Assembly (NCBI GenBank): GCA_013146195.2
Contig: CM028381.1
Span: 61,386,744-61,450,743 of the forward strand
Direction: 5' to 3'
Length of the DNA stretch: 64,000 bases
DNA from: Codonopsis lanceolata
Taxonomy: Eukaryota > Streptophyta > Magnoliopsida > Asterales > Campanulaceae
Part shown: positions 1 to 11,600 of the stretch, one piece after another
Position numbering within the stretch: position 1 is the stretch's first letter
Layout: every line of letters begins with the position of its first letter
Translations under genes and position numbers: made by a program
The notes under the pieces: generated by a model
Told to the model about the DNA's origin: nothing
Database searches by the model: none
What the model saw: the letters and a program-made list of their open reading frames with translations, nothing else

Positions 1-275
1 ACAGTAAAAACTGCTACGTCCACTACCAAGTTGGTTAAACTTGGATTTTGAATTGCACTAAATATATTGAAATTCTAAGTGATCACTAACGGATCTGTGT
101 ACAACAAAAACCAGTGTTTGAGGAGTATGATTGAGCAACAATTACACTCGTGCAAGAATCAAGTATTCCTTGAAGATTTAGAAGAAGTAAGGAATGAAAT
201 ACAGTGATTGTTTAAACAAGAACTAGAAAAGAATAAATAAATGAAAGACTATCTAGTAAGTGTTTGAGGACTGAA
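1..275 (-). repeat. Inverted arm of a copia-type LTR
   Basis: This segment reads as a diverged reverse complement of about 1500-1785. The best-matching core is positions 10-35 against 1749-1775 (the block around CTACGTCCACTACCAAGTTG), and similarity continues with small indels for roughly 270 bp. The right arm leads into a copia LTR end and primer-binding site, so this arm is most simply an LTR of the same family in minus orientation, cut by the window edge. Boundaries are approximate because I aligned by eye. Confidence 0.6.
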
Positions 276-1499
276 GTTTGAAATACATCAAGGAAAGAAT
301 TGCTTGATTTTGTGGCAAGAATATGTTGGTGAGTAATGGGGGCAAACTTGAGTAATATCTTTTTTGTTTTTAGTTCTAAACTTGGTTGATTTATTGCTTT
401 GGGGTTGTTGAGAATTGGGATTAGGAGTAGGTTTGTATATTTTTGTTCATTTTACAAATATAGACAAGTGTTTGATAAAATGACAAACATAAAAAAAAAA
501 AATTGAGAATGTGTTTGATTTTGATGTATTATCAAAAAAATGACAATTATGCCTTAATTCTAGGCCCCGCCAGTAATAGGCGCTAATGATAGCTTGGTGA
601 AATACATCAAGGAAAGAATTGCTTGAAAGAATATGTTGAGTTTCTAGTCTTGGGTTGTAGCAAATCAACGAGAGAATATCGTGTGAGTAATAAATGATAG
701 CTTCAACCTCTCTATCCTCTATTCTCTATATCTTCAACTAGTTGTCTTCAATGTTTACTTCAAAACTTATTTATAGATATTGTAGAAACTCACATACTTT
801 AGATTTATTTAAAACCATTAAGTTAAAACCAGCTAGTATAAATACTTTCCCTAAATTCAATTTTAAACTTATAATTTGTAAACAAGTCTAAATCTATCTA
901 CTGAAACATTCAGCAGATAACATCATTTACCTTTTTGACTTTGCTTGGCAGCCTACATTTCAATTTCAATCTATCTGCCTAATACTTTAATCATCAGCAG
1001 CTAGCAGTTGCTGATACACTATGTCAGCACCTGCTTATACTCTAAATTTCTACATGCTGATAACACTGTCGTTATTTGGAAAACATTTAATCTTCACGCG
1101 CTTAGTATAATATATTATTTTGGTAAACTTTTTCAAAAAAATAATTATTCACATGTCACTTCAATAGAAGAATTTAGTGCATGTTATAAATGTTCCTTGT
1201 ATACCCATACCTAACCACTCTTTAATATTTTATGCTAGGAAATGCTCTTTGTCTCTTACAATCTTCCTAGATTTCTGGGCATTCAATGGAACATCATCTC
1301 ATCAAGAAATTCAAGATTCAACCACGCTCTCTCAAACGGCTACAATTTTGAATTCTTAAAACGTTTAAAGCAAGGATTGAAGAACACACCCTTGAAATAT
1401 TACGTGCTCAAGCTTTCATAAATCAAACTCTCTCTACAACACTTAAACGAGACAAACTAATCGGAGCTCTCATTCAAACCAAGAACCTCAAATCTTTTG
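276..1499. other. AT-rich non-coding, possible LTR interior
   Basis: No convincing gene is present. A 28-bp perfect direct repeat lies at 280-307 and 599-626, and both copies are followed shortly by AAGAATATGTTG. This points to a local duplication or two overlapping LTR copies. The short open frames here have no recognisable composition or domain. The region lies between the two inverted LTR arms. Confidence 0.4.
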
Positions 1500-2102
1500 T
1501 TGAAGAGCTTCTTCTCCAAAACATTACTAGACAGTTTCTTTCATAGTTATTCTTTCTAGTTTCTGCTTTGAGCAATCTTTGATTCTCTGTTCCTTTACTC
1601 TTTCAAATCTTAAAGGATCACAGATTATTGCACAAATTTGATTCTTTCTAGATCAAGCTCCTCAAGCACTAGTTTTTATTGTACATTGATTCGTTAGTGA
1701 TCACTTAGCATTTACATAATCTTAGTTCACTTCAAAATCTAAGTTTGAACAACTTGGTAGTGGACGTAGCCGTTTTTAACACTGTGAACCAAATATTGTG
1801 TTCAGTCTACCAGTTGTTTTTACTGTTCATACACTTAAGCAATTTCTATCTACTTAAGTGTTTGACAGCTACAGTTCTGAGTTCTTTACTTAGTTGATCT
1901 TATATACAGTTTTTCAATTTAGTCATATACCTAAGTGATCGAAAGAAAACAAACCAAACTGCTTTTTTTAGTTCAGCAACTGCTACCTGTTGAAAACTTC
2001 TATTTTCCGCTGCATCTTCTACGAGTTTTCAAAACAATCCTTAAAGTTTTTAAAAGGCTATTCACCTCCTCTAGCCTTATTTCATTGCCAACTAGACTTA
2101 CA
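1500..2102 (+). mobile_element. 3' part of a copia (SIRE-like) 5' LTR
   Basis: The LTR end is inferred from a TTACA terminus at 2102, two bases before a perfect tRNA-Met-type primer-binding site. The upstream sequence is T-rich and includes the arm inverted relative to 1-275. The start of the LTR was not located. The downstream gag (UBN2-type region, acidic linker, one CCHC knuckle) fits a Ty1/copia element, most like the Sirevirus/Maximus group. The lineage is an inference. Confidence 0.55.
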
Positions 2103-2104
2103 AT

Positions 2105-2116
2105 TGGTATCAGAGC
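2105..2116 (+). promoter_or_regulatory. Primer-binding site (initiator tRNA-Met)
   Basis: TGGTATCAGAGC is the canonical plant retrotransposon minus-strand primer site complementary to the 3' end of initiator tRNA-Met. It lies two bases after the LTR end and about 55 bp before the gag start codon. Confidence 0.85.
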
Positions 2117-2169
2117 TACACTTTTTGAAAAATCTATTTTTCCAAGTCCTACAACTTGAAAGTTCGATC

Positions 2170-3728
2170 ATGGCAACCTTAACAATCTTTTCAATCAAAC
2201 AATGTCACTCAAGTACCTATTTTTGGTGAAAATCACTTTGATATATGGAAAGAAAGGATTACAATATATATGGAAAGAAAGGATTACAAGATATAAAATT
2301 ATAAATCCACTTGCTGATGGTGAAAAAGAATATGTGCTTAAACCTTGGTCTGAATGGACTGATGAAGATAAAGTACAAGATGGGTTAGATGCCAAGGAAA
2401 TACACATTCTTTCAAGTGATGTTCCAGATGAGACCTACAAACAAATATATGATTGCAAAACAACCAAAGATTTATGGGAAGCTCTTGTTGAATATGTTGA
2501 AGAAAATCAAAATACTAAGGACAACAAGCTGTATGACTATATACAAGAGTTTGATGCTTTCAAGAAAGATCCAAATGAATCACTCAAGAAGGCCTATGAC
2601 AGGTTTCTTGAGGTAAGTAATAGATGTTCTTCTCTTGGTAAAGTCTATAACATGAAAGGTTTAAATACGAAATTTCTTAGCAGTTTAGGAAGTTCATGGC
2701 ATGTCAAGGTAACTGTCATAAAGGAAGTAAGAGACTTGAACAAAACTCACATACGTAGTCTTGTTGCCAATCTCAAAATTTATGAGAAGGAAATTGCAAA
2801 AACTCAAGAAATTGAGAAAAGTTTTAAAGACATCTCTTTGCATGCTCAACTTAAAAAACCAAAAGCCTCAACATCTTAGTCAGACGATGACTTTGATGAG
2901 GATGAGTTTACTTCCTTTGAAAAACAGTTTATAAAGTTTAAATCTTTCAAAAGAAATTTTCAAAAATCTTCTTCTAGTTTTCATAAATGTTCCTCAAACT
3001 TCCAAAGACTCTCTTTTTCAAACTATCAAAAGCCTTACTTCAAATCCAATGAAAAAAATGATGAGAATGAAAAACTCTTATGCTTCAACTGTAGAAAACC
3101 TGGACACTATGCTTCAAACTGTCCAACTACAAGAAATAAGTATTACAAAAAAGCTCCCAAAAACTTTGAGAGGCAAAAAGGGTTAGTTGCTGAAGATAAA
3201 AATTTAGTAACTTGGATTGAAACAGATTCAGAGGATGAAATTGCTAATTTTATGCAAGAAGCAAATCTTTGTTTTGTTGCAGAATCAGCTATATATGATT
3301 CAAAAAATGAGCATTCAAATTCTTTTAGTGATTCTGATGATGAGCCTCTATGCTCACCTATTACTAATCATAGATTGCCCAAGGTAATCCAACCTTACCA
3401 GTTTGTGATTAAGAAAATAAGAAATAATTTCTATAAACAAAGCATTAGCAGTCAACCTGACATGAAAGTGAAGTCAAAATCTCCAAGGACTGATGAAACT
3501 GTTAAAATCAATTTGTCAAAACAGCAGGAGGAGAAAACTTCAAATAAAAAGGTTGATGATCTAATGGATCAAATGCAAAAGTTGTATTCAAAGTTTGAAA
3601 TGCTTCAAAAATACACACATCTTTGTCCACTAATTTTAAAAGAGTTTCTGATGAGAGCACTGAGCTACAAAAGATCAATGATCTATATAAAGTTCAGCAG
3701 AATGAATTGCTGCAACTTAAAAGCTTAA
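2170..3728 (+). pseudogene. gag: Broken copia gag polyprotein
   Basis: Gag packages retrotransposon RNA into cytoplasmic particles. The likely original ATG is at 2170. The conserved N-terminal block VPIFGENHFDIWKERIT is readable from 2213 in another frame. A 25-bp tandem duplication (2241-2265 and 2266-2290) then shifts into the frame used downstream. From about 2290 the frame stays open to 3728 apart from one TAG at 2877-2879. It covers the UBN2-type core (DLWEAL, LYDYIQEFDAFK), an acidic Asp/Glu linker after the stop, and a CCHC knuckle at 3081-3122 (C-x2-C-x4-H-x4-C). No protease, integrase, RT or second LTR follows, so the element is truncated soon after gag. The frame breaks leave it non-functional. 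Family assignment is firm; lineage (SIRE-like) less so. Confidence 0.85.
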
Positions 3729-4361
3729 ATGAACAGTATGAAAGTCAAGCTAGAGTTTCAACAGCTCAATGATCTTGTAAATAAGAGGATGCAAGTATAA
3801 ATAAGAGGATACAAGGTTGTGAAGATGAAGAGACGTAACTGAGCATATACTATACACAAATTAATAAGAGAGAGAAGAGACTGTAGAAAACTATTGCTAC
3901 TGTTCTAAATGTATTGTTGAATGGATATACATCGAAGCCTTCATTCATTTTGTCCTAGCACTGTTTTCAGTTTACACCTCCTACTGTTTTATTAAAAAGC
4001 TATTGAGCGTACATCTGTCTAGGTAGTTTGAGATGCTAGGATTATTCAAAGCCACGTCTACTTCATATAGAGTTTTTACATAAATTTCACTTTGTTAGTC
4101 TTTCGTTGTAAGAAGCCTAAATTGTTTTACTAGTGGAATATTTTTAGCCATGAGGCTCGATCAATATGTTGATTTTACATATTGATCATGTGTTAAGTTT
4201 TCGTTCCTTCATGTTTTGTTTATTTAAATTCCACAACATGGTATCTTAATGAAGTCTTCATTGTAAGCTTCATTGATTAGATCATATATCAAAAAAATTT
4301 ATTTATTTTTTGTTTATTTCATTATTCTATTTTTTTAAATCTTTGTTTCAATCACTTTCTT
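3729..4361. other. Non-coding, AT-rich, one strong hairpin
   Basis: Nothing gene-like is seen after the gag fragment. The notable structure is a perfect 11-bp inverted repeat at 4159-4169 and 4177-4187 (GATCAATATGT / ACATATTGATC) with a 7-base loop. The segment may include the remainder of the copia element before it is lost. Confidence 0.4.
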
Positions 4362-4802
4362 TCAGGCTTGATTGCGAAGGGCAAGAGCATGAGCCTGCTC
4401 GTTCAATTGAACGGCCTCGGCTTCCTGATTGACCCGAGTAGCCTCTCGTCTTTGATTCAGTTGATTCCTTAATTCAATAGAGTTTGCACGCTATTGTTGT
4501 AACTGATTTCATAAATCCACCGCTAGGACCTCTTGCTGGGGGACATCACGACTTTGAACAATGTCCACATCTCCGTAGGGAGTGTTTTGACCATTAGATT
4601 GGCCATTGGTTTGCTGGAGAGAAATTTGTGACCTTTTCATAACGCCCCCACCCAACGGTAGAAGACCAGCACGATGGGGAAGCTCCGGTTAAGGCACTCC
4701 TTCGGGCCTAGCATTCATGGGAGGCCAATCTCCCTACTGAACGGAGGCATCTCCGACGGTGTTCCCACTTGCACCAACATGACTCTTTCCTTGCCTATTC
4801 AT
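4362..4802 (-). pseudogene. Decayed gypsy-type gag N-terminus
   Basis: Reading the minus strand from an ATG at 4802, one frame runs about 146 codons to a TGA at 4362-4364, interrupted by four internal stops (TAG, TAA, TGA, TAG). The peptide is Gln/Asn-rich and ends in a heptad-like stretch (RNQLNQRREATRVNQEAEAV), a coiled-coil composition common before gag domains in plant gypsy elements. It begins about 440 bp downstream of a minus-strand primer site and LTR end, which is where gag is expected. I cannot identify a core gag domain. Every stop could arise from a Gln or Arg codon by a C-to-T change. Decayed retroelement origin is likely; family is uncertain. Confidence 0.5.
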
Positions 4803-5239
4803 ATCAGAAAGCTTCTAAGGTAGTCGAAAAAAAATGGTCGGAAAAATTTCGTTCTCGGCAACGGAACCAAACTTTTAACGACCCGAGCCCGAGAGTCCGG
4901 TCCGCTATGTGTAGTCCACACACTGGCCCACTGAGCACACAACACCTTGGGTCATCAGACCCACCACAAGCCGACCCAAAAGTCCATGGATGATGTTGGT
5001 GCCCAGTAGTAGCGCATGGCTACCTTATAAATCAAACACAAGTCCCACATCTACCCGATGTGGGATTGGAGTATTACAATCTCCCCCACTCAAATCCTTG
5101 ATGTCCTCGTCAAGGCCAAATCGTACCCCGGGTGATGCAGGAATCAAGAGGTGGCTCGTACGGGGATCAAGAGGTGGCTCCCATCTTCTGCGGTGTAGCA
5201 CTTTGGCCCGCACAACACTTTGTTCCCACATTTCCGACC

Positions 5240-5257
5240 GGGACCCGCCTGATACCA
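5240..5257 (-). promoter_or_regulatory. Minus-strand primer-binding site
   Basis: On the minus strand TGGTATCAGGCGGG lies two bases after GGGGCGTTACA, the usual end of many plant gypsy LTRs. The first nine bases match the tRNA-Met primer site; the following bases diverge. This orients the adjacent LTR (above 5260) and the gag-like frame (4362-4802) as one minus-strand element. Confidence 0.6.
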
Positions 5258-5259
5258 TT

Positions 5260-6676
5260 TGTAACGCCCCGAACTCGGTACCGACACCGTGGTCCCACAA
5301 TTTGACCACGTCACTTACAATAACATCTTAAAATCATAAATATTCCCCACTCAAAAATAAATAACCTTAAACCATCTTTAAATAAAGTCAAATAACCCAA
5401 TAAACTTTACTACAAACTTGATGCTAAATAAAAGTCAATCATTATTAATAAGTTATCTTTTATTTTAAATAATGTCTAGATCCAAAATCTCTCGGAACCG
5501 TCATCATAGTTTGTCCGAGTCAAGTCTTCTCATAATTCCGACTCATTACCTAAAGAAGGAGAATTTGAAAGAAAATGGTGAGTGAACAATGCCCAGTAAG
5601 ATCATATACAACCCCTCCGATTACTAAGGAAGAGTTGATTAGAATAAATCAGAGAGGAATAAATTTCAATATTCCAAGTTCACAGTTCAAGTATCGATAA
5701 GTGGAAGCAATTTATCAAATTTTTAATTCAAAGTAAAAAGGAAGTCAAATGAAAATTTAACAACAAAACGACTCGAGTGATCAATCCTCACCAACCGTCC
5801 TCATACCGATTGAAGACAATAAATTACTCACATAATCCCATTATCATAAAACCATTTTTAAATATTTACTCCGAAGAGTATCGATAAGTAGTTCAATAAT
5901 TACTCCGAAGAGTATCGATAATTCGATCATGTTTGGTATATCCGGATAACCATATACCACTAGCTAGGTGGTATTCGATAAGTTCGATCATTCAATAATT
6001 ATGCTCACAATTTAAGTGACATTCGATAATTATAAAAATCAGTTTAATGATCATGGTAGAATTTCAAGGAAACGATAATCAAATTTCATTACAAGGGTCA
6101 TACATCACAAAAATTTTGCATCACAAAATTTCGCATCGCAACAATTATACATTTTATGTAGGAAGAATAACTAACATGAAATTCAATAATTAAGTGAAGA
6201 TAAACGTGAATCAATTCATGATTTTCGAAGAAGTAAAATTGACGGAATTCAAATCAACTACCGACCCAAGTCGGTGTACATTTCAAAAGAATATCGATGT
6301 CAATAAAATAATTGGAAGTCTAACGGAGGATTAAAAAAAAAGACTATAAGAGGTATAATCTCTTACCTGACAAGTTTAGCGAAGTAAATCCCCAAAACAC
6401 GAACGATCACCTTAAGTTTGTTTGCCCCAAATCTAATAAAACATAAAACTCAAATTAGGATTTTTTGAGTTTGGGCATTATTATATCCAAACTTGTTTAA
6501 ACAAAAATAAAAGAAAATCTCACCAAGGATATATACCAAGGGTTTTAAAAAAATCCTAGGGACCATCCTGCAACTACAGAAATCAGTAATCCACAGTTCC
6601 AAAGTTTAGGGGGGTGTGGTTGAAACTTACTTCCATCATCTTCACCAAAACAACTATCTGTTTTGGTGATTTCTTC
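5260..6676 (-). mobile_element. Probable gypsy LTR, minus strand
   Basis: The plus strand starts TGTAACGCCCCGAAC at 5260, which is the complement of an LTR end. The interior is AT-rich with no gene. A TATA-like GGTATATATCC is present on the minus strand around 6527-6537. The outer LTR boundary was not found and may lie before the hAT-like insertion at 6687. Near 6600-6690 the strand shows splice-like and UTR-like sequence but no domain. Confidence 0.45.
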
Positions 6677-7247
6677 CCCGCCATTAGGGGTGGCAATTTG
6701 AGGCACGACACGATTGACCGACACGAACATGGGACGCAATTATAGGGTTTGGGCTGAGACTTATCGGGTTCGGGCCGTTATAGGGCCAACACGATAAGAC
6801 ACGATAAAAAATGGGTTGTTATCGGGCTGGCTTGATAAGCACGGTGAGGCACGATAAGACACGATAACTAAAATTCATATGCTTTAAAAATATATTTTTA
6901 AAAATTTACTAGGGATTATTCATTTCTTTTGAACTATTTTCATGAGTATTTCATAGTTTTATCATTTGAAAATTTATGATTTTTAAACTACTTGACTATT
7001 TATATTGATAAATTTTCAAAATATGTATTAAAATATCAAAATTATATATTTTATAATGTTTATTGGGCTTAACGGACCTGACTAAATAAATCGTGTTTTT
7101 TTGCTTATCATGTCTATCGTGCCGTGCCGTGCTTTTCGTGTTTTTATCGTGTCGTGTTCGGATTTTAATATTAGGCACGATAAGCTTATCGTGTTGTGTT
7201 CGTGTTCGTGCTTATCGTGTCTTATCGATAGACTTTACCCGCCATTA
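6677..7247. mobile_element. hAT-like non-autonomous element with target duplication
   Basis: A perfect 10-bp direct repeat CCCGCCATTA lies at 6677-6686 and 7238-7247. The enclosed element (6687-7237, 551 bp) starts GGGGTGGCAA, typical of plant hAT ends, and ends TAGACTTTACC. Both ends carry many copies of CACGATAAG or its complement, arranged as imperfect inverted subterminal repeats. It has no coding capacity. hAT duplications are 8 bp, so two of the ten bases may belong to the terminal repeats. Confidence 0.7.
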
Positions 7248-7419
7248 GTATACATAATATACTAACATTTATTTACTACACCAACCAAAAAGTCCAACAT
7301 TGGTTTTTAAAATACATCACTGTAGGAATTCACTTGGAACCCACTTCATGCATTTCGGTTTTAAAAAAAAAATTAATTACAAATTGACTTCCAAGAAATC
7401 CAATTACAAATTTTGAATT

Positions 7420-8123
<704 letters not shown>

Positions 8124-9900
8124 AAGGACAAGGAATCCAAGTTATATCAGTTGAAACTAAATTTCATCTTTCGTCCAGTCTTTCTTTCTCGATTTCAAAT
8201 ACCCACACATAAGGATTTATGTATTCCGTCTTCATCGAACAATATCGATTATCTCCGAAGGACACAAGCTTTGACAGAAAACTCAACTGTGTACTACTAT
8301 CTTATGAACTCAAGAATAGAATTTATTAACCATTGTAATTGGAAGAAAGATGAAAGGAATACCTTAATTTGTTCGACGATGTGTAACCGAGCACTCTACC
8401 ACTCGCCCCTCTCTCTATGACTCTTTTGTCGCCTCCCTTCTTGCCGTGCTCTCCCTCTCTTCCTCTTACTCACAAATTTTTTCTTTTTTTTTTCTAATTT
8501 TTGCAAAACAAAACATCAAAGTATTCGATCCTTCTTATACACCCACGCCAACTGGTTCTCCTTCTACGTCCAATGAATTTTTCCGGCTGCCGTTTTGTTT
8601 CCTAGATACAGTGCCGGTTTCACTTTCCTTCTTTTCATTTCCTTCCTTACTATTATTACTATTATGTTATTATTATTATTATTGATTATTATTATAACTA
8701 TTTTTATAAGGAAATGAACTCAATTTGATGGGTCAAGTCCACACCATAATTATACTACATAACTAATATCAAGCCTGCTAAAAATGGAATTTAAGTGTAC
8801 TAGACCTAACTCAATTTTTAACAAATTCCAAATTGAAAAGTTAAGCCCACAATAATTATTGATATTTGGAAAAAAAATTAATAAAAGAAAATTTATTTTA
8901 ATATAGAAAATTTGGGGTATTACAAAATGATGCTATACAATTTGGTATTGGGTCATTCTTAGCGGATCGTAGTATATCTGAGCTTAATATTTGAGGTATG
9001 ATCTTCTAGAACATGACAAGAGAAGAAAGCCTTAGTAGGAATGCAAGATTGGACCTCGCAAAACCCCTCCGATGTGAAAAGTAAGTCTTTAGCATTGGTA
9101 AATAAATTGACAGAGTTACAGTGTGTAATGTGAGCGTCCCTTTCGAATATGATATCATAAGATATATATAGCTTCTTGAGAGTAAAATCGAGACTGAGTA
9201 ATGATCGTGGTGAGATCTTAGACCTTTATGTCCACAAATACGGGTTGACTACGTAACTGCCAAAGTGATGGCTTAAATCTTGGGTATGGGCGTTACCCCA
9301 TGCTTGTGTTCGGACATACTTGGTCCTGCTCAATCCAAGATCTTTATGCTTTCTCACATGGGAACCTTATTTCTTGATCGGGGCCCCTTGGTTGGGGAGA
9401 CATGGTTTTACTCATCCATGATAATTCATGATCGATCAACGTTCTCCTGTTCGGTGGTATCCTTTCAGGTTTGATAAAGAGGCTCGTGATCGGCACATGA
9501 GGGATCACGTGGCTGGCTCGTGACTCGTTTTAGGGCCAAGCACATCACTTGTCATTACACAAATAATTTATAAAGAAATTTGTGGCACAAGATTGCACAA
9601 TTTCTTTCACTACACAAACTTTCCAACGAATTATTTAAAATGTGAGGGACTATAATTTAGTGTTACAAAGTATAAGTTGATTGTACTCTCGTACATACAT
9701 AGGATGTGGATTTCCTGCAAGTGATTGGAAAAAAAGCCATTGCAGTCGAACACAAGTCAAAAAAATTGTAATTGTAATTTGTAAACACTCAAAAAAAAAA
9801 AAAACAACTAAACAAAAAAAAAAGAAAAATAGAGGAAAAAAAGGAAGAAAGAAAGAAAGAAAGAAAAGGTTACAGCTCGCTGGGGACAAACCAAAATACC
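8124..9900. other. Non-coding, possible LTR remnants
   Basis: No gene is recognised. GGGGTATTACA at about 8914-8924 resembles an LTR end and is followed by a weak TTGGTATT primer-like site at 8940-8947. The stretch 8985-9540 is less AT-rich but has stops in all frames. A purine-rich run (A/G) at 9791-9868 precedes the probable promoter of the gene at 10166. Confidence 0.35.
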
Positions 9901-10027
9901 GATGCGTCACGTCCAACATCCAACTCAAAATAAATCACCTCAAAAAGTTCTTTTTCTCTATCTCTCTCGCCTCCCTTCACGGTGGTTTGTGGTGGTGGAC
10001 AGTGGCGGAGGTGGATGGCAAGAAGCA

Positions 10028-10034
10028 ATAAATA
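10028..10034 (+). promoter_or_regulatory. Possible TATA box of the 10166 gene
   Basis: ATAAATA lies about 138 bp upstream of the coding start. The sequence after it is CT- and CA-rich like a plant 5' leader (CTCTCTC at 10037-10043, then repeated AACAACAAC at about 10092-10100). Position and composition support a promoter, but no start site can be proven. Confidence 0.4.
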
Positions 10035-10157
10035 CGCCTCTCTCAATTTCAACGACATCTATGAAAAAAAAATCTCCCCCAACACCAACAAACAACAACA
10101 ACCGTCTTCGCAATCTATAAACAATTCTAAGACTATCAATTTCTAATTCTCGAATCC

Positions 10158-10178
10158 ATGGCAATATGCTTGTATTGA
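10158..10178 (+). promoter_or_regulatory. Overlapping six-codon uORF
   Basis: An ATG in good initiation context (CCATGG) encodes MAICLY and stops at 10178, overlapping the first codons of the main frame, which starts at 10166 in another frame. If transcribed, it would compete with the main start and could lower translation. Confidence 0.45.
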
Positions 10179-10609
10179 GCCGTCCCACTCCCAAATCCAA
10201 CCCTCAACCGTCGCCTCAACAGCAGCAACACCCAGATCAAATTACGCGGACCGATTCCGACTCCATTTCTCTCCGCCCTCTTGGTCGAACCGGGTCCGGC
10301 CCGGCCCTCGCGCCTTCTGCTTTAACGTCTCCGATTCAGGGTAAGGACAAGGAGTTGGCCGTGTCGCCGAAGACGAACCGGTTTGTTCCGCCGCATCTCC
10401 GACCGGGTTTCGTCGGGAGGGAGGATAAGCCCGAACCGGGTACGCGTCGTCAGGGCCAGGGGCATTTCGTGTCGCCGAGTCCGTACGGGGAAGAGGCCCG
10501 GCCGAAGTCAGGTGGTGGGTATGAGAGGATGGGGAGAGGTTTCGAGTCAGATCGGGTGGTCGTGAACCGGCCCGGTTCAAGTGGGACCCGCCCCAGCTCC
10601 AGTGGATGA
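10166..10609 (+). CDS. Unrecognised disordered plant protein, 147 aa
   Basis: An uninterrupted 147-codon frame in a GC-rich island that stands out from the AT-rich flanks. The protein is rich in Pro, Gly, Ser and Arg with no predicted membrane segment or globular domain. Recognisable short blocks are RTDSDSISLRPLGRTGSG near residue 29, NRFVPPHLRPGF near residue 70, and a Gly/Arg/Ser-rich tail ending TRPSSSG. NRFVPPHLRPGF-type blocks occur in RNA-associated or nuclear disordered proteins, but I cannot name the family. The start at 10166 is the first ATG of the long frame, although a stronger ATG lies 8 bases upstream in another frame. It has no intron, and a Stowaway MITE pair follows about 75 bp downstream. 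Composition and leader features suggest a real gene; function is unknown. Confidence 0.6.
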   Translation: MLVLSRPTPKSNPQPSPQQQQHPDQITRTDSDSISLRPLGRTGSGPALAPSALTSPIQGKDKELAVSPKTNRFVPPHLRPGFVGREDKPEPGTRRQGQGHFVSPSPYGEEARPKSGGGYERMGRGFESDRVVVNRPGSSGTRPSSSG

Positions 10610-10684
10610 TTTGGTAATATCTTATCATGCCATTTATAAATTCTGTCTATTTTTCTCCCTTTATTTTTTCTTTCAAATTTAATA

Positions 10685-10929
10685 CTCAGCTCCGTCCCTA
10701 AATTATAGTACTAGTCGATCTGGTGCGATTAAAAAAACAATTGATTTGATTATTTATATTAGTTTAATATGTAGTTTTATTTAAAGTCCATAAGATGTTT
10801 ATTTAACTCATAATTAAAGTAGGGTGAAAAGGTATGAATAAAGCGATAAAATGTTGTTTTAAAAAGGTAAGTTTCAAGTTGAATAAGACGAAAAAGGAAA
10901 GTGTGAGGATAATTTAGGGACGGAAGGAG
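10685..10929. mobile_element. Stowaway-type MITE (copy 1 of a tandem pair)
   Basis: Ends are CTCAGCTCCGTCCCTAAATT and the complementary AATTTAGGGACGGAAGGAG, with flanking TA at 10683-10684 and 10930-10931. This is the signature of Tc1/mariner-related Stowaway elements. It is 245 bp, non-coding, and shares its interior with the next element and with 55818-56060. Confidence 0.85.
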
Positions 10930-10934
10930 TAGTA

Positions 10935-11190
10935 CTCCCTCAGTTCCTAAATTATCGTTCTAGTTGATTCGGCGCACGGATTAATAAAAAACAATTGACT
11001 TGATTATTTATATTGATCTAATGTGTAGTTTTCTTGAAAGCTCGTGTATGTGACCCAAAATTAAAGTAGAGTGAAAAAATAAGGGTAAAGTGGTAAAAGT
11101 GATGTTCTAAAAAGGTAAGTTTCAAAGTAGATAATTATTTTGGGACGGACGAAAAAGGAAAGGAGGACGATAATTTAGGGACGAATGGAG
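10935..11190. mobile_element. Stowaway-type MITE (copy 2 of a tandem pair)
   Basis: Starts CTCCCTCAGTTCCTAAATTATCG and ends with the complement, with TA at 10933-10934 and 11191-11192. It is 256 bp in the same orientation as copy 1, separated only by TAGTA. The interiors are clearly homologous (CAATTGACTTGATTATTTAT region). Confidence 0.85.
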
Positions 11191-11192
11191 TA

Positions 11193-11600
11193 TTTGTTTT
11201 TTCGAAATGGATGATGCTATTTCCACAACAATGTTCGCTTGTCCGCTATATTGTCAATTATTTCATCAATGAATACATATTTGGACAAAATTACACCTTG
11301 ATTACTTACCCAATATAAGTCGTCAAACAATGTTACTTTCCTACATAATTTTCTAATTAAAAAAATATCAAATGAAACTTTGTTATCGTCCATATGAACA
11401 ACATATATATATTTTATTTTCTTACATGTTTAATCAATAAATTCTTGGCTATAATAAAAATAATAATATCTTAAAAAAGATTTTATGTCAACCGAATTTT
11501 GAAGAAACATGTGATCGTTGCTTATGTAAATAAAAAAATTTACATTAAGATTAAGAGTTAATTAAAAAATATGATTGTAAAAAATCAATCAAATATTATT
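11193..11600. other. AT-rich intergenic, nothing recognised
   Basis: About 400 bp of very AT-rich sequence with no open frame of note, no repeat boundary and no RNA gene that I can identify. Confidence 0.5.

Noticed and set aside
9650..10031. Lys-rich and Phe-rich frames around the purine run
   Set aside because: Produced by an A/G-rich low-complexity tract upstream of the 10166 gene.
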